Of a DNA stretch of 6,609 nucleotides, positions 1-4,130 are shown in pieces. The notes below the pieces were generated by a model. It searched no databases. It worked only from the letters and a program-made list of their open reading frames with translations, and was not told where the DNA came from. The stretch is taken from positions 1 through 6,609 of the forward strand of contig JASLBU010000110.1 of the NCBI GenBank assembly GCA_030146365.1, written 5' to 3'. Source of the DNA: Candidatus Limnocylindria bacterium (GTDB lineage: Bacteria; Chloroflexota; Limnocylindria; QHBO01). Numbering within the stretch: position 1 is the first letter of the stretch; every line of letters begins with the position of its first letter. The position numbers and the translations under genes were made by a program.

Positions 1-221
1 ACGTAGCTGTGCTCGAGTATGGGCTCCCCGCTGGCCGAGGCGAAGTACCCCCGCAGTTCAGAGCGAGCATCCTCGAGCGTCCCCGTGCCGTCGGCGTCGG
101 CCGTGTCGCGGTACGCCGCCAGCATCAGCGCTGCCAGCTCCTCGAGGTGGGTCGAATCCGGATGGCGCACGGAAGCCGGATTGGGGACGCCGGACCGGAC
201 GCGTCGAGGTCGATGGGTCAT
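1..221 (-). CDS. GNAT family N-acetyltransferase, N-terminal part (cut by the left edge)
   Basis: The reverse strand stays open from an ATG at 221 to base 1, giving 73 residues (MTHRPRRVRSGVPNPASVRH...). After a basic lead of about 25 residues comes LEELAALMLAAYRDT, then an acidic stretch, then LEDARSELRGYFASASGEPI. This is the usual opening of a GNAT acyltransferase: helix 1 with the LMLxAYRxT pattern, followed by helix 2. The acetyl-CoA-binding motif A lies beyond the window, so the substrate cannot be judged. An in-frame ATG at 236 would add five residues (MSRRH); neither start has a clear ribosome binding site. The gene is divergent from the operon beginning at 346 and shares its upstream space. 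The family call rests on recalled pattern similarity of the N-terminus only. Confidence 0.7.
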   Translation of the reverse strand, partial: MTHRPRRVRSGVPNPASVRHPDSTHLEELAALMLAAYRDTADADGTGTLEDARSELRGYFASASGEPILEHSY

Positions 222-274
222 GTGGCGGCGGCTCATCGTTGCACAGCATATCGAATGGTGTTAGTCAAGCTTCC

Positions 275-303
275 TTGACACAGGGAGTCCCGGCGGCTAC
301 CGT
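275..303 (+). promoter_or_regulatory. Candidate sigma-70-type promoter of the 346–1078 operon
   Basis: A perfect TTGACA lies at 275–280. A 17-base spacer separates it from TACCGT at 298–303, which matches a TAnnnT -10 box at three key positions. The start codon of the first operon gene is 43 bases beyond the -10 box, and a purine-rich AAGGGAG (333–339) sits just before it. The -35 box and spacing are ideal; the -10 box is only fair. Confidence 0.5.
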
Positions 304-345
304 CGGCTGACAAGGAACCATTACATCACGACAAGGGAGCGCGAC

Positions 346-504
346 ATGGCGAGCAGTTTGCACAGCGGATCAGTGAGCGCAATCGGCATCGGGGTGGGGG
401 CTGCGCTCGCCGTGTCGATGGGCCCTGTCGGCTTCCTGGTGGGCCTCCTCGGCGCGTTCAGCACCTTCCTCATCGGCCGGGAGGTCCAGCGGCGCCGCGC
501 ATGA
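346..504 (+). CDS. Small glycine-rich membrane protein (52 aa), first gene of an XRE-linked operon
   Basis: This short ORF opens with ATG seven bases after AAGGGAG (333–339) and encodes 52 residues. A short polar start (MASSLHSGSVS) is followed by a hydrophobic, glycine-rich stretch from about residue 12 to 43 (AIGIGVGAALAVSM, then GPVGFLVGLLGAFSTFLIG) and a basic tail REVQRRRA. The regular small residues in the hydrophobic part suggest close helix packing, as in glycine-zipper peptides, with one long or two short membrane segments and the Arg tail in the cytoplasm. Its stop shares ATGA (501–504) with the next start, so the two are probably translationally coupled. I do not recognise a named family; a role as partner of the neighbouring four-helix membrane protein is inference. 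Confidence 0.7.
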   Translation: MASSLHSGSVSAIGIGVGAALAVSMGPVGFLVGLLGAFSTFLIGREVQRRRA

Positions 505-884
505 ACGCAAGGGTTCGGCCGGCCGTTGCGTTCGGCGCAGCACTCCTCGCCTACGGTGTGCTTCTCGCCGTGTCGATTGCCATCCTCCGGGCGGGCACCG
601 CGCTCCAGGACCCGGTGCGGGCGGCGGTCGCGCTCCTTCCGCTCCCCGCGGCGGTGGCACTGGTGGTGATCTCCATCCGGGTATTCCTCGCCGGAGACGA
701 GCTGGAGCAGCGGACGCGGCTCATCGGCCTGGCTGTATCCGTGCTCGGCACGCTGCTGGTCACGTTCTCATGGGGACTGCTGGAAGGGCTCGGCTTCGAG
801 CGCCTCAGTGGGTTCGTCGTGTTCGGGGTGCTCGTCACCCTCTACGTCGCCGGGCTGGCGTGGGCGACGCATCGATACCGGTGA
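501..884 (+). CDS. Four-helix integral membrane protein paired with an XRE regulator (127 aa)
   Basis: The protein has four predicted membrane helices, at about residues 8–29, 41–63, 74–94 and 103–121. Between helices 2 and 3 is a conserved-looking charged segment, GDELEQRTRLIGLAVS (65–80), and the tail THRYR is basic. Small uncharacterised membrane proteins with a DELxxRxxL segment before the third helix, followed by an LEGxGxxRLS segment (here 94–103), are commonly found directly upstream of short XRE regulators. That matches the arrangement here, where the stop overlaps the regulator's GTG in GTGA (881–884). The start overlaps the preceding small gene by ATGA, so there is no separate ribosome binding site. 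The biochemical role is unknown; the regulator may control this membrane protein or respond to its state. Confidence 0.85.
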   Translation: MNARVRPAVAFGAALLAYGVLLAVSIAILRAGTALQDPVRAAVALLPLPAAVALVVISIRVFLAGDELEQRTRLIGLAVSVLGTLLVTFSWGLLEGLGFERLSGFVVFGVLVTLYVAGLAWATHRYR

Positions 885-1078
885 GAAACGAGCTTCGCGT
901 GCTGCGCGCTCAACGGCGGTGGTCCCAGGAGGACCTGGCGCGCGCCCTGAAGGTATCCCGACAGACGGTCAACGCGATCGAAACCGGCAAGTACGACCCG
1001 TCGCTGCCGCTCGCCTTCCGCATCGCTCGCGTCTTCGAGCGCCCCATTCAGGCCATCTTCACTCCCGACGACGAATGA
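881..1078 (+). CDS. Short Cro/C1-type (XRE) helix-turn-helix transcriptional regulator (65 aa)
   Basis: Starting at the GTG that overlaps the previous stop, the product is 65 residues and almost entirely one HTH domain. Residues 4–24 (ELRVLRAQRRWSQEDLARAL) form helices 1–2, and 25–36 (KVSRQTVNAIET) form the turn and recognition helix with the hallmark VSRQTVNAIE. GKYDPSLPLAFRIARVF (37–52) and a short PIQAIFTPDDE tail complete it. This is the compact class of XRE repressor common in Gram-positive and related bacteria, acting as a dimer on DNA. An ATG at 770 in the same frame would add 37 residues, but that extension lies inside the preceding gene and has no HTH homology, so the GTG start is preferred. 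It is likely autoregulatory on the promoter before 346; no clear operator palindrome is visible there. Confidence 0.93.
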   Translation: MRNELRVLRAQRRWSQEDLARALKVSRQTVNAIETGKYDPSLPLAFRIARVFERPIQAIFTPDDE

Positions 1079-1112
1079 GGTGCTTCTTCCCGTAGGTGCA
1101 CAATGGCCGGAC

Positions 1113-1129
1113 CCGTGCCGCTGGCACGG
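1113..1129 (+). other. Perfect 7-bp hairpin between the XRE gene and the next gene
   Basis: CCGTGCC (1113–1119) pairs with GGCACGG (1123–1129) around a GCT loop. It lies 34 bases after the regulator's stop and just before the GGAGGG ribosome binding site of the next gene. There is no T-run, so it is not a convincing terminator. It could be an mRNA-processing or attenuating stem. Confidence 0.35.
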
Positions 1130-1148
1130 CACTCTGGAGGGACTAACC

Positions 1149-1415
1149 GTGACCGCAGGCTCTCGCGCCAGTCTTGACCGTGCCGTAGCCAACGAGCTGG
1201 CGGCAGGCGCCGACCTCGAAACCCAGACGAGCACGCATGCCGTCCTCACGCGGGGAAAGAAGGTCAACCACGTCCTCCACGCGATCCTGTCGGTGCTCAC
1301 CGCAGGCGTGTGGCTCATCGTCTGGGCCATTTTGGTCGCCGGCAACAAGCGACAGCGTGTGACGCTCTTCGTCAACGAGCATGGCGAAATCGAGCGCAAC
1401 GTCACGCGGGTCTAG
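1149..1415 (+). CDS. Small membrane protein with an NHVLH...TAGVWxIVW segment (88 aa)
   Basis: The GTG at 1149 is chosen because GGAGGG (1136–1141) lies seven bases before it; the same frame is open back to an ATG at 1080, but that extension has no homology-like character. Residues 1–37 are soluble (SLDRAVANELAAGADLETQT, then STHAVLTRGKK). Residues 39–65 (VNHVLHAILSVLTAGVWLIV, then WAILVAG) form a membrane helix or re-entrant hairpin, followed by a beta-like tail RVTLFVNEHGEIERNV. Small uncharacterised proteins of Actinomycetota and their phages share the pattern VNHxLHxxLxxLTxGxWxxVW followed by a VDEYGxV-like end, here VNEHGEI. No function is known to me. It lies 70 bases after the XRE gene and may be read as its fourth operon member. 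Confidence 0.8.
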   Translation: MTAGSRASLDRAVANELAAGADLETQTSTHAVLTRGKKVNHVLHAILSVLTAGVWLIVWAILVAGNKRQRVTLFVNEHGEIERNVTRV

Positions 1416-1431
1416 GCAGGGGCTACCTCAC

Positions 1432-1493
1432 CCACCCACTTGAGTGACACTTGCCTGTGTCGTGCTTGAGCGCTGCCTGATCCAAGTGGGTGG
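1432..1493 (+). repeat. 11-bp perfect inverted repeat with a nested hairpin
   Basis: CCACCCACTTG (1432–1442) and CAAGTGGGTGG (1483–1493) are exact reverse complements separated by 40 bases. Inside the loop, GACAC (1446–1450) pairs with GTGTC (1457–1461) around TTGCCT. The element starts 17 bases after the stop at 1415. It could be a transcript-stabilising or terminating structure, or a bound DNA repeat; no T-run follows. Confidence 0.6.
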
Positions 1494-1515
1494 CGCCACG
1501 CGTATTGAAGCTTGA

Positions 1516-1540
1516 CCGGACCGCATGGGCGATGGTCCGG
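1516..1540 (+). other. 7-bp hairpin in the leader of the zinc-ribbon gene
   Basis: CCGGACC (1516–1522) and GGTCCGG (1534–1540) are exact complements around an 11-base loop. The stem ends 13 bases before the GAGAGGGG ribosome binding site (1554–1561) of the gene at 1570. It could act as a leader stem or part of a larger structured RNA together with the inverted repeat at 1432–1493. No known riboswitch class is recognised. Confidence 0.4.
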
Positions 1541-1569
1541 ATAAGCGACGCGTGAGAGGGGATTCGACA

Positions 1570-1740
1570 ATGCCGGCAGTCAAGATCCTGTGTCCGACCA
1601 CCAACGAGCTGATTTCGACGCATGTGGAAGCCGACAGCCTCGACGACGTCGAGCCCACGAACAACCTCCGGATGAACTGCCCGAACTGCGGGCGAGACCA
1701 CGAGTGGACCGTCGCCGATGCAGTCCTGGGCAATGACTAG
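1570..1740 (+). CDS. Small zinc-ribbon-like protein (56 aa)
   Basis: The ATG at 1570 follows a strong GAGAGGGG (1554–1561) at eight bases and gives 56 residues. Cys8 sits in ILCPTTNELIST, and a second knuckle CPNCGRDHEW begins at Cys37 (Cys37, Cys40, His44). The layout CP-T-x(2)-E near the N-terminus, an acidic middle (EADSLDDVEPTNNLRM) and CPxCGxxH near the end is shared by many short uncharacterised bacterial proteins. They look like a small zinc-binding beta fold with one irregular ligand pair. Earlier in-frame ATGs exist (from 1525), but they fall in the hairpin leader and lack a ribosome binding site. The next ORF starts inside its last codons, suggesting coupled expression. Function is not known. 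Confidence 0.85.
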   Translation: MPAVKILCPTTNELISTHVEADSLDDVEPTNNLRMNCPNCGRDHEWTVADAVLGND

Positions 1741-1951
1741 CAGAAGCATGTCTGCCTTGCATGGAGTCGTCCCGGCCAAGCCGCGGCCCCACGCGGTCTC
1801 GTGCGGGCTATGCGGGCGCACCGGGATCAACAACTTCTCGTTGGTCGATCGGTTTGCAGACGGCTCGGAGCGGTGGCGTTGCACCAGCGAGCGCACATGC
1901 CGAGAGCGGAAGCGCAGGAACGAACGGCGAACGGCGCCACCTCCCCGCTGA
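1733..1951 (+). CDS. Small Cys-rich basic protein, putative zinc finger (72 aa)
   Basis: This ORF overlaps the end of the zinc-ribbon gene by eight bases. From the ATG at 1733 it gives 72 residues, and a second in-frame ATG at 1748 would remove five. Cys24-G-L-Cys27 is followed 23 residues later by Cys50 and then Cys56, in CGLCGRTGINNFSLVDRF and DGSERWRCTSERTCRERK. That is a plausible four-Cys zinc site, and the tail RKRRNERRTAPPPR is strongly basic, which would suit nucleic-acid binding. No good ribosome binding site is seen, so expression probably depends on coupling to the upstream gene. The paired Cys knuckles and gene-like composition favour a real protein, but I do not recognise a named family. 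The opposite-strand frame over this interval has no recognisable domain. Confidence 0.6.
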   Translation: MTSRSMSALHGVVPAKPRPHAVSCGLCGRTGINNFSLVDRFADGSERWRCTSERTCRERKRRNERRTAPPPR

Positions 1952-2027
1952 CCCTGTCCGGCAGATAAGTCGCTCCGCGCGAGTGCGATACTGAGGCGCT
2001 GGAGGCCGCGCGTGGAGCTTACAGACG

Positions 2028-2267
2028 GTGAACCTTGACCTGAGACCCGCCCTCCTTGTCTTCCTGGCGGTGGCCGCATGGCGGGGTCTGCGCCGCCGAA
2101 GGGCAAGCCCGAGCGGACCCTTCCCTGACGTTCCCGACGCATCGCCGGCGGCGCTCCCGCTCCGCGCTCCGGGCCTCACGTTGCCGTACGCCAGCCTGGA
2201 CCCCAGCGCGCCGGCGAAACAGCTCGCGCACCCGACCGGCACGGACCAGCCGCCGCAGTCCAGCTAG
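2028..2267 (+). CDS. Doubtful small membrane-anchored, proline-rich protein (79 aa)
   Basis: A GTG at 2028 opens a 79-residue frame. GGAG (2014–2017) lies ten bases before it, farther than usual. The N-terminus LRPALLVFLAVAAWRGLRRRR (residues 5–25) reads as one membrane helix with a positive-inside Arg cluster. The remainder is Pro/Ala/Ser-rich with no domain (SPSGPFPDVPDASPAALPLR). Third positions are mostly G or C, as in neighbouring genes, but at this base composition that is weak evidence. Its stop is 17 bases from the convergent minus-strand gene. It could be a small anchored protein, or non-coding DNA between convergent operons; the overlapping reverse frames look no better. Confidence 0.35.
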   Translation: MNLDLRPALLVFLAVAAWRGLRRRRASPSGPFPDVPDASPAALPLRAPGLTLPYASLDPSAPAKQLAHPTGTDQPPQSS

Positions 2268-2284
2268 CGCCCCATTGGGGGAGC

Positions 2285-2503
2285 TCAGCCGTTGAAGATG
2301 TCGGCCAGCACGATGGTGTCCAGGCGCGAATCCGACGGCCGGCCGCCCCGCGCCGTGTGATCGGCGACACACGACGCGCAGACCCATGTGCGCTCGCCCG
2401 TCCGGCGGTCGACTGCCGCCCGGCGGCCGGCGAAGAGCCGGGACCCGGCTCGAGTCTCACGGCCGCATCCAGCGCACGGCTCTTCCGACACGGCGCTCAC
2501 CAC
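2285..2503 (-). CDS. Small CxxC–CxxC putative zinc-binding protein (about 72 aa)
   Basis: This is the last gene of the minus-strand operon. From a GTG at 2503 it has 72 residues: Cys10-A-G-Cys13 and Cys42-A-S-Cys45 frame a stretch rich in Arg (GRETRAGSRLFAGRRAAVDR), which looks like a treble-clef or zinc-ribbon knuckle pair about 29 residues apart. The tail RLDTIVLADIFNG is hydrophobic. An ATG at 2578 is in frame but would overlap the preceding gene by 50 bases; GTGs at 2503, 2500 and 2491 are alternatives, and none has a good ribosome binding site, so the start is uncertain. A short stem, CCCC-ATT-GGGG (2270–2280), lies just beyond the stop. No family is recognised beyond the Cys pattern. 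Confidence 0.6.
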   Translation of the reverse strand: MVSAVSEEPCAGCGRETRAGSRLFAGRRAAVDRRTGERTWVCASCVADHTARGGRPSDSRLDTIVLADIFNG

Positions 2504-2528
2504 CGCGCCGGCGACGTGTGGCTTGCCG

Positions 2529-2894
2529 TCATGCTGCGCGCGCCTGCGCGACCAGCGTGGCGATGCGTTGGGCGTCATCCGGCCGCAGGCGGGTCACCGC
2601 CTCCCCTACCAGCTCCAGGTTACGCCGGAACGGCTCCACCGGAAAGCCACGAGCCTCGAGCACCTGGCGGAGCCAGGCGGCGTTCCTCGGGAACGCCTCA
2701 GGAATCCGGTCAAGGGACAGAATGAGCCAGGCAACGAGGTAGGCATTGTCGTGAGCGCAGTACGCGCGGCCGCGTTCGCCATAGCGCTCGTCGTGGTCGG
2801 GAAACTCCGCGTAGTAGCGCTCGCAGATGCCTTCGGCCACCTCGAGCCACTCGCCCGGGAAGTTCAGGTCGGCAGTTGGGACGGGCGAGCTCAT
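2529..2894 (-). CDS. All-helical protein resembling the cap domain of B12-binding proteins (121 aa)
   Basis: The product is 121 residues and appears wholly alpha-helical. Two segments stand out: YGERGRAYCAHDNAYLVAWL (38–57) and NAAWLRQVLEARGFPVEPFR (71–90) with the following RNLELVGEAV. These resemble the four-helix cap domain before Rossmann-type cobalamin-binding domains, which often reads YGERGRxxCxxDxxxHLxxL ... YVAWxKVxLxxRGVPxxxLxxNL. Here the cap would stand alone: no B12 domain with DxHxxG follows. The start ATG overlaps the previous stop (ATGA at 2891–2894), so it is coupled to the monooxygenase-like gene upstream. If the resemblance holds, it may bind a ligand or partner, but cobalamin binding cannot be claimed because the His ligand normally comes from the missing domain. 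The similarity is recalled, not aligned. Confidence 0.85.
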   Translation of the reverse strand: MSSPVPTADLNFPGEWLEVAEGICERYYAEFPDHDERYGERGRAYCAHDNAYLVAWLILSLDRIPEAFPRNAAWLRQVLEARGFPVEPFRRNLELVGEAVTRLRPDDAQRIATLVAQARAA

Positions 2895-3232
2895 CGGGCC
2901 ATCACGTCATAGCCGGTGACATGATCCAGCCGCTCCAGCTTGATGGCATCGTGCAGGTCGCCGGGGATGCGGTCATGGGATGTCCGGTGCGCATCGCTCC
3001 GCATGTAGGCCGTGAAGTCTGCACGGGCGCGCCATCGGCTCACCATGAGCACCTCGCCGGGGGTGCGCTCCGACCGCCATACCTCGAGACCAAGAAATCC
3101 GGGGAACGAGTCGACGAGGCCCGCCCGGGCGCGGAAGGCGTCGATGAGCCGATCCACCTGCTGGATCTCGACCCGGAGTCGCGAGACGGACACGTAGCAG
3201 CTCTCGTCCACGAAGCCTCCCTGGGCGCACAC
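2891..3232 (-). CDS. Antibiotic biosynthesis monooxygenase / HmoA–IsdG-like protein (113 aa)
   Basis: A GTG at 3232 is preceded by an excellent GGGAGGAG (3239–3246, minus strand) at six bases and gives 113 residues. The length and pattern fit the dimeric alpha-beta barrel ABM fold: a beta strand (YVSVSRLRVE, 13–22), a helix (QVDRLIDAFRARAGL), the turn SFPGFLGLEVWR (42–53), a strand VLMVSRWRARADFTAYMRSD (61–80) and AHRTSHDRI (81–89). The W-x(5)-FxxYMxSxxHxxxH block is typical of haem-degrading HmoA/IsdG-type members, where a His and Trp near the pocket matter, but this fold also includes quinol monooxygenases and proteins without enzymatic activity. Haem breakdown is therefore only one option. 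It is the first gene of a three-gene minus-strand operon and is divergent from the GNAT gene at 3363. Confidence 0.88.
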   Translation of the reverse strand: MCAQGGFVDESCYVSVSRLRVEIQQVDRLIDAFRARAGLVDSFPGFLGLEVWRSERTPGEVLMVSRWRARADFTAYMRSDAHRTSHDRIPGDLHDAIKLERLDHVTGYDVMAR

Positions 3233-3272
3233 CTTGGTCTCCTCCCGCTCATCTTAATGGCGGAGTCTCGTT

Positions 3273-3282
3273 CCCACGTGGG
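3273..3282. promoter_or_regulatory. Perfect 10-bp palindrome CCCACGTGGG in a divergent promoter region
   Basis: The palindrome is roughly central in the 130-base gap between the divergent genes starting at 3232 (minus) and 3363 (plus), with partial outer symmetry (TTC/GAA). A TAAGAT box for the minus gene is at 3251–3256. The position suits an operator shared by both genes, but a 10-bp palindrome can occur by chance in this composition. Confidence 0.3.
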
Positions 3283-3350
3283 CGAAGGGGACCGCCGATG
3301 GCTGGAACGACCCGCATTCCTTCGCCTTCCACGCGAGTGGCGCCCGGCGA

Positions 3351-3356
3351 TATCTT
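3351..3356 (+). promoter_or_regulatory. Candidate -10 box for a leaderless GNAT transcript
   Basis: TATCTT (3351–3356) fits the TAnnnT -10 consensus and ends six bases before the A of the ATG at 3363, so transcription could begin at the start codon itself. The GAGGG at 3357–3361 is only one base from the ATG, too close to work as a normal ribosome binding site. No good -35 box is visible. Confidence 0.35.
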
Positions 3357-3362
3357 GAGGGC

Positions 3363-3947
3363 ATGAGTGAGCGGTCAGAGCTCGAGATCCTCCCGGCCAC
3401 GGCGGAGCGATGGACGGACGTCGCCGAGCTGCTCGACGGGACGGGCGAACAGGGATGCTGGTGCCAGGCCTGGCGGGGGCTGGACGCGAAATCGATCTCG
3501 GGCGGGAAGTCACGGCCGGACCTCCTGCGCGAGCAGATGCGGGCAGGTCCGCCAGCTCCGGGCTACATGGCGTACCTCGACGGCACGCCGGTCGGCTGGG
3601 TGGGTGTCAGCGTGCGGACGGAGACACCGCGGCTGATCAACTCACGGACCATTCCGGCGGTCGATGATCTGCCGGTGTGGTCGATCGGCTGCTTCCGAAT
3701 CTTGCCCGGCTACCGGCGGCGTGGCGTCGCTCGGGCATTGCTGGACGGCGTCGTCGAGGCGGCGCGTGCGGCGGGGGCGCCGGGCGTCGAGGCGTACCCC
3801 ATCGATCCAGAAGGACGCCGTGTAGAGGTGGGAGCGGGGTTCGTCGGGATCGCGTCGATGTTCGACGCCGCCGGCTTTCGGCGCCTCCGGACCACTGACG
3901 CTCGGAGCGGCCACCTGCCGCGCATCCTGGTCCGCCTCTCCCTCTGA
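3363..3947 (+). CDS. GNAT family N-acetyltransferase (194 aa)
   Basis: The 194-residue product is a single GNAT domain of typical length. Residues 7–60 hold the N-terminal strand and helices, with an unusual GCWCQAWRGL (31–40). GYMAYLDGTPVGWVGVSV (67–84) is the central beta hairpin. VWSIGCFRILPGYRRRGVAR (105–124) is strand 4 plus motif A, where the R-R-R-G-V-A loop would hold the acetyl-CoA pyrophosphate (the second Gly of the usual RxxGxG is Ala). ALLDGVVEAARAAGAPGVEA follows, and MFDAAGFRRL (166–175) is the standard FYxxxGF-type motif B ending. The CWCxxWR block occurs in a group of uncharacterised GNAT proteins, and the substrate is unknown. The gene stands alone, divergent from the monooxygenase operon. 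Confidence 0.93.
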   Translation: MSERSELEILPATAERWTDVAELLDGTGEQGCWCQAWRGLDAKSISGGKSRPDLLREQMRAGPPAPGYMAYLDGTPVGWVGVSVRTETPRLINSRTIPAVDDLPVWSIGCFRILPGYRRRGVARALLDGVVEAARAAGAPGVEAYPIDPEGRRVEVGAGFVGIASMFDAAGFRRLRTTDARSGHLPRILVRLSL

Positions 3948-3948
3948 A

Positions 3949-3961
3949 GGCCGACGCGGCC
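3949..3961 (+). other. Short hairpin immediately after the GNAT stop
   Basis: GGCCG (3949–3953) and CGGCC (3957–3961) form a perfect 5-bp stem with a three-base loop, starting one base after the stop codon. There is no T-run. It may help end or protect the transcript, but the evidence is weak. Confidence 0.25.
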
Positions 3962-4056
3962 ACAGGGGCGCGAGGAAAGGCGGAACGCCCTCCCGAACCC
4001 CTGACGTGCAACTCCCGTGGCCCCGAAGCCGGCGGTGCCGCCCGTCCTCGTCGCGC

Positions 4057-4086
4057 AACCGAGAGACCCCCGGACGAATCCGGGGG
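4057..4086 (-). terminator. Rho-independent terminator of the LPNTA protein gene
   Basis: Read on the minus strand, CCCCCGGA, a TTCG tetraloop and TCCGGGGG form an 8-bp perfect stem (4067–4086). TCTCTCGGTT follows it, a modest pyrimidine tail typical of high-GC terminators. It lies 44 bases beyond the stop of the minus-strand gene ending at 4131. On the plus strand the stem is followed by CCTCGGCG, with no T-rich tail, so it serves the minus-strand gene. Confidence 0.75.
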
Positions 4087-4130
4087 CCTCGGCGCGTTGT
4101 GCGGTCGCGCGGCCAAGGTGGCCGCACCGG

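Noticed and set aside
346..1078. Toxin–antitoxin or defence module reading of the membrane protein–XRE operon
   Set aside because: The XRE regulator alone does not imply an antitoxin, the membrane protein does not resemble a known toxin, and no nuclease or other effector domain is nearby.
842..1405. 187-residue open frame on the minus strand
   Set aside because: It is antisense to the clear XRE regulator and the small membrane protein and shows no domain.
1423..2142. 239-residue open frame on the minus strand
   Set aside because: It runs across the structured spacer and both Cys-rich plus-strand genes, with no motif and no ribosome binding site; the plus-strand genes have Cys motifs and, for the first, a strong ribosome binding site.
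2388..2912. 174-residue open frame on the plus strand
   Set aside because: It is antisense to the coupled minus-strand operon, which has an ATGA overlap and a strong ribosome binding site at its head.
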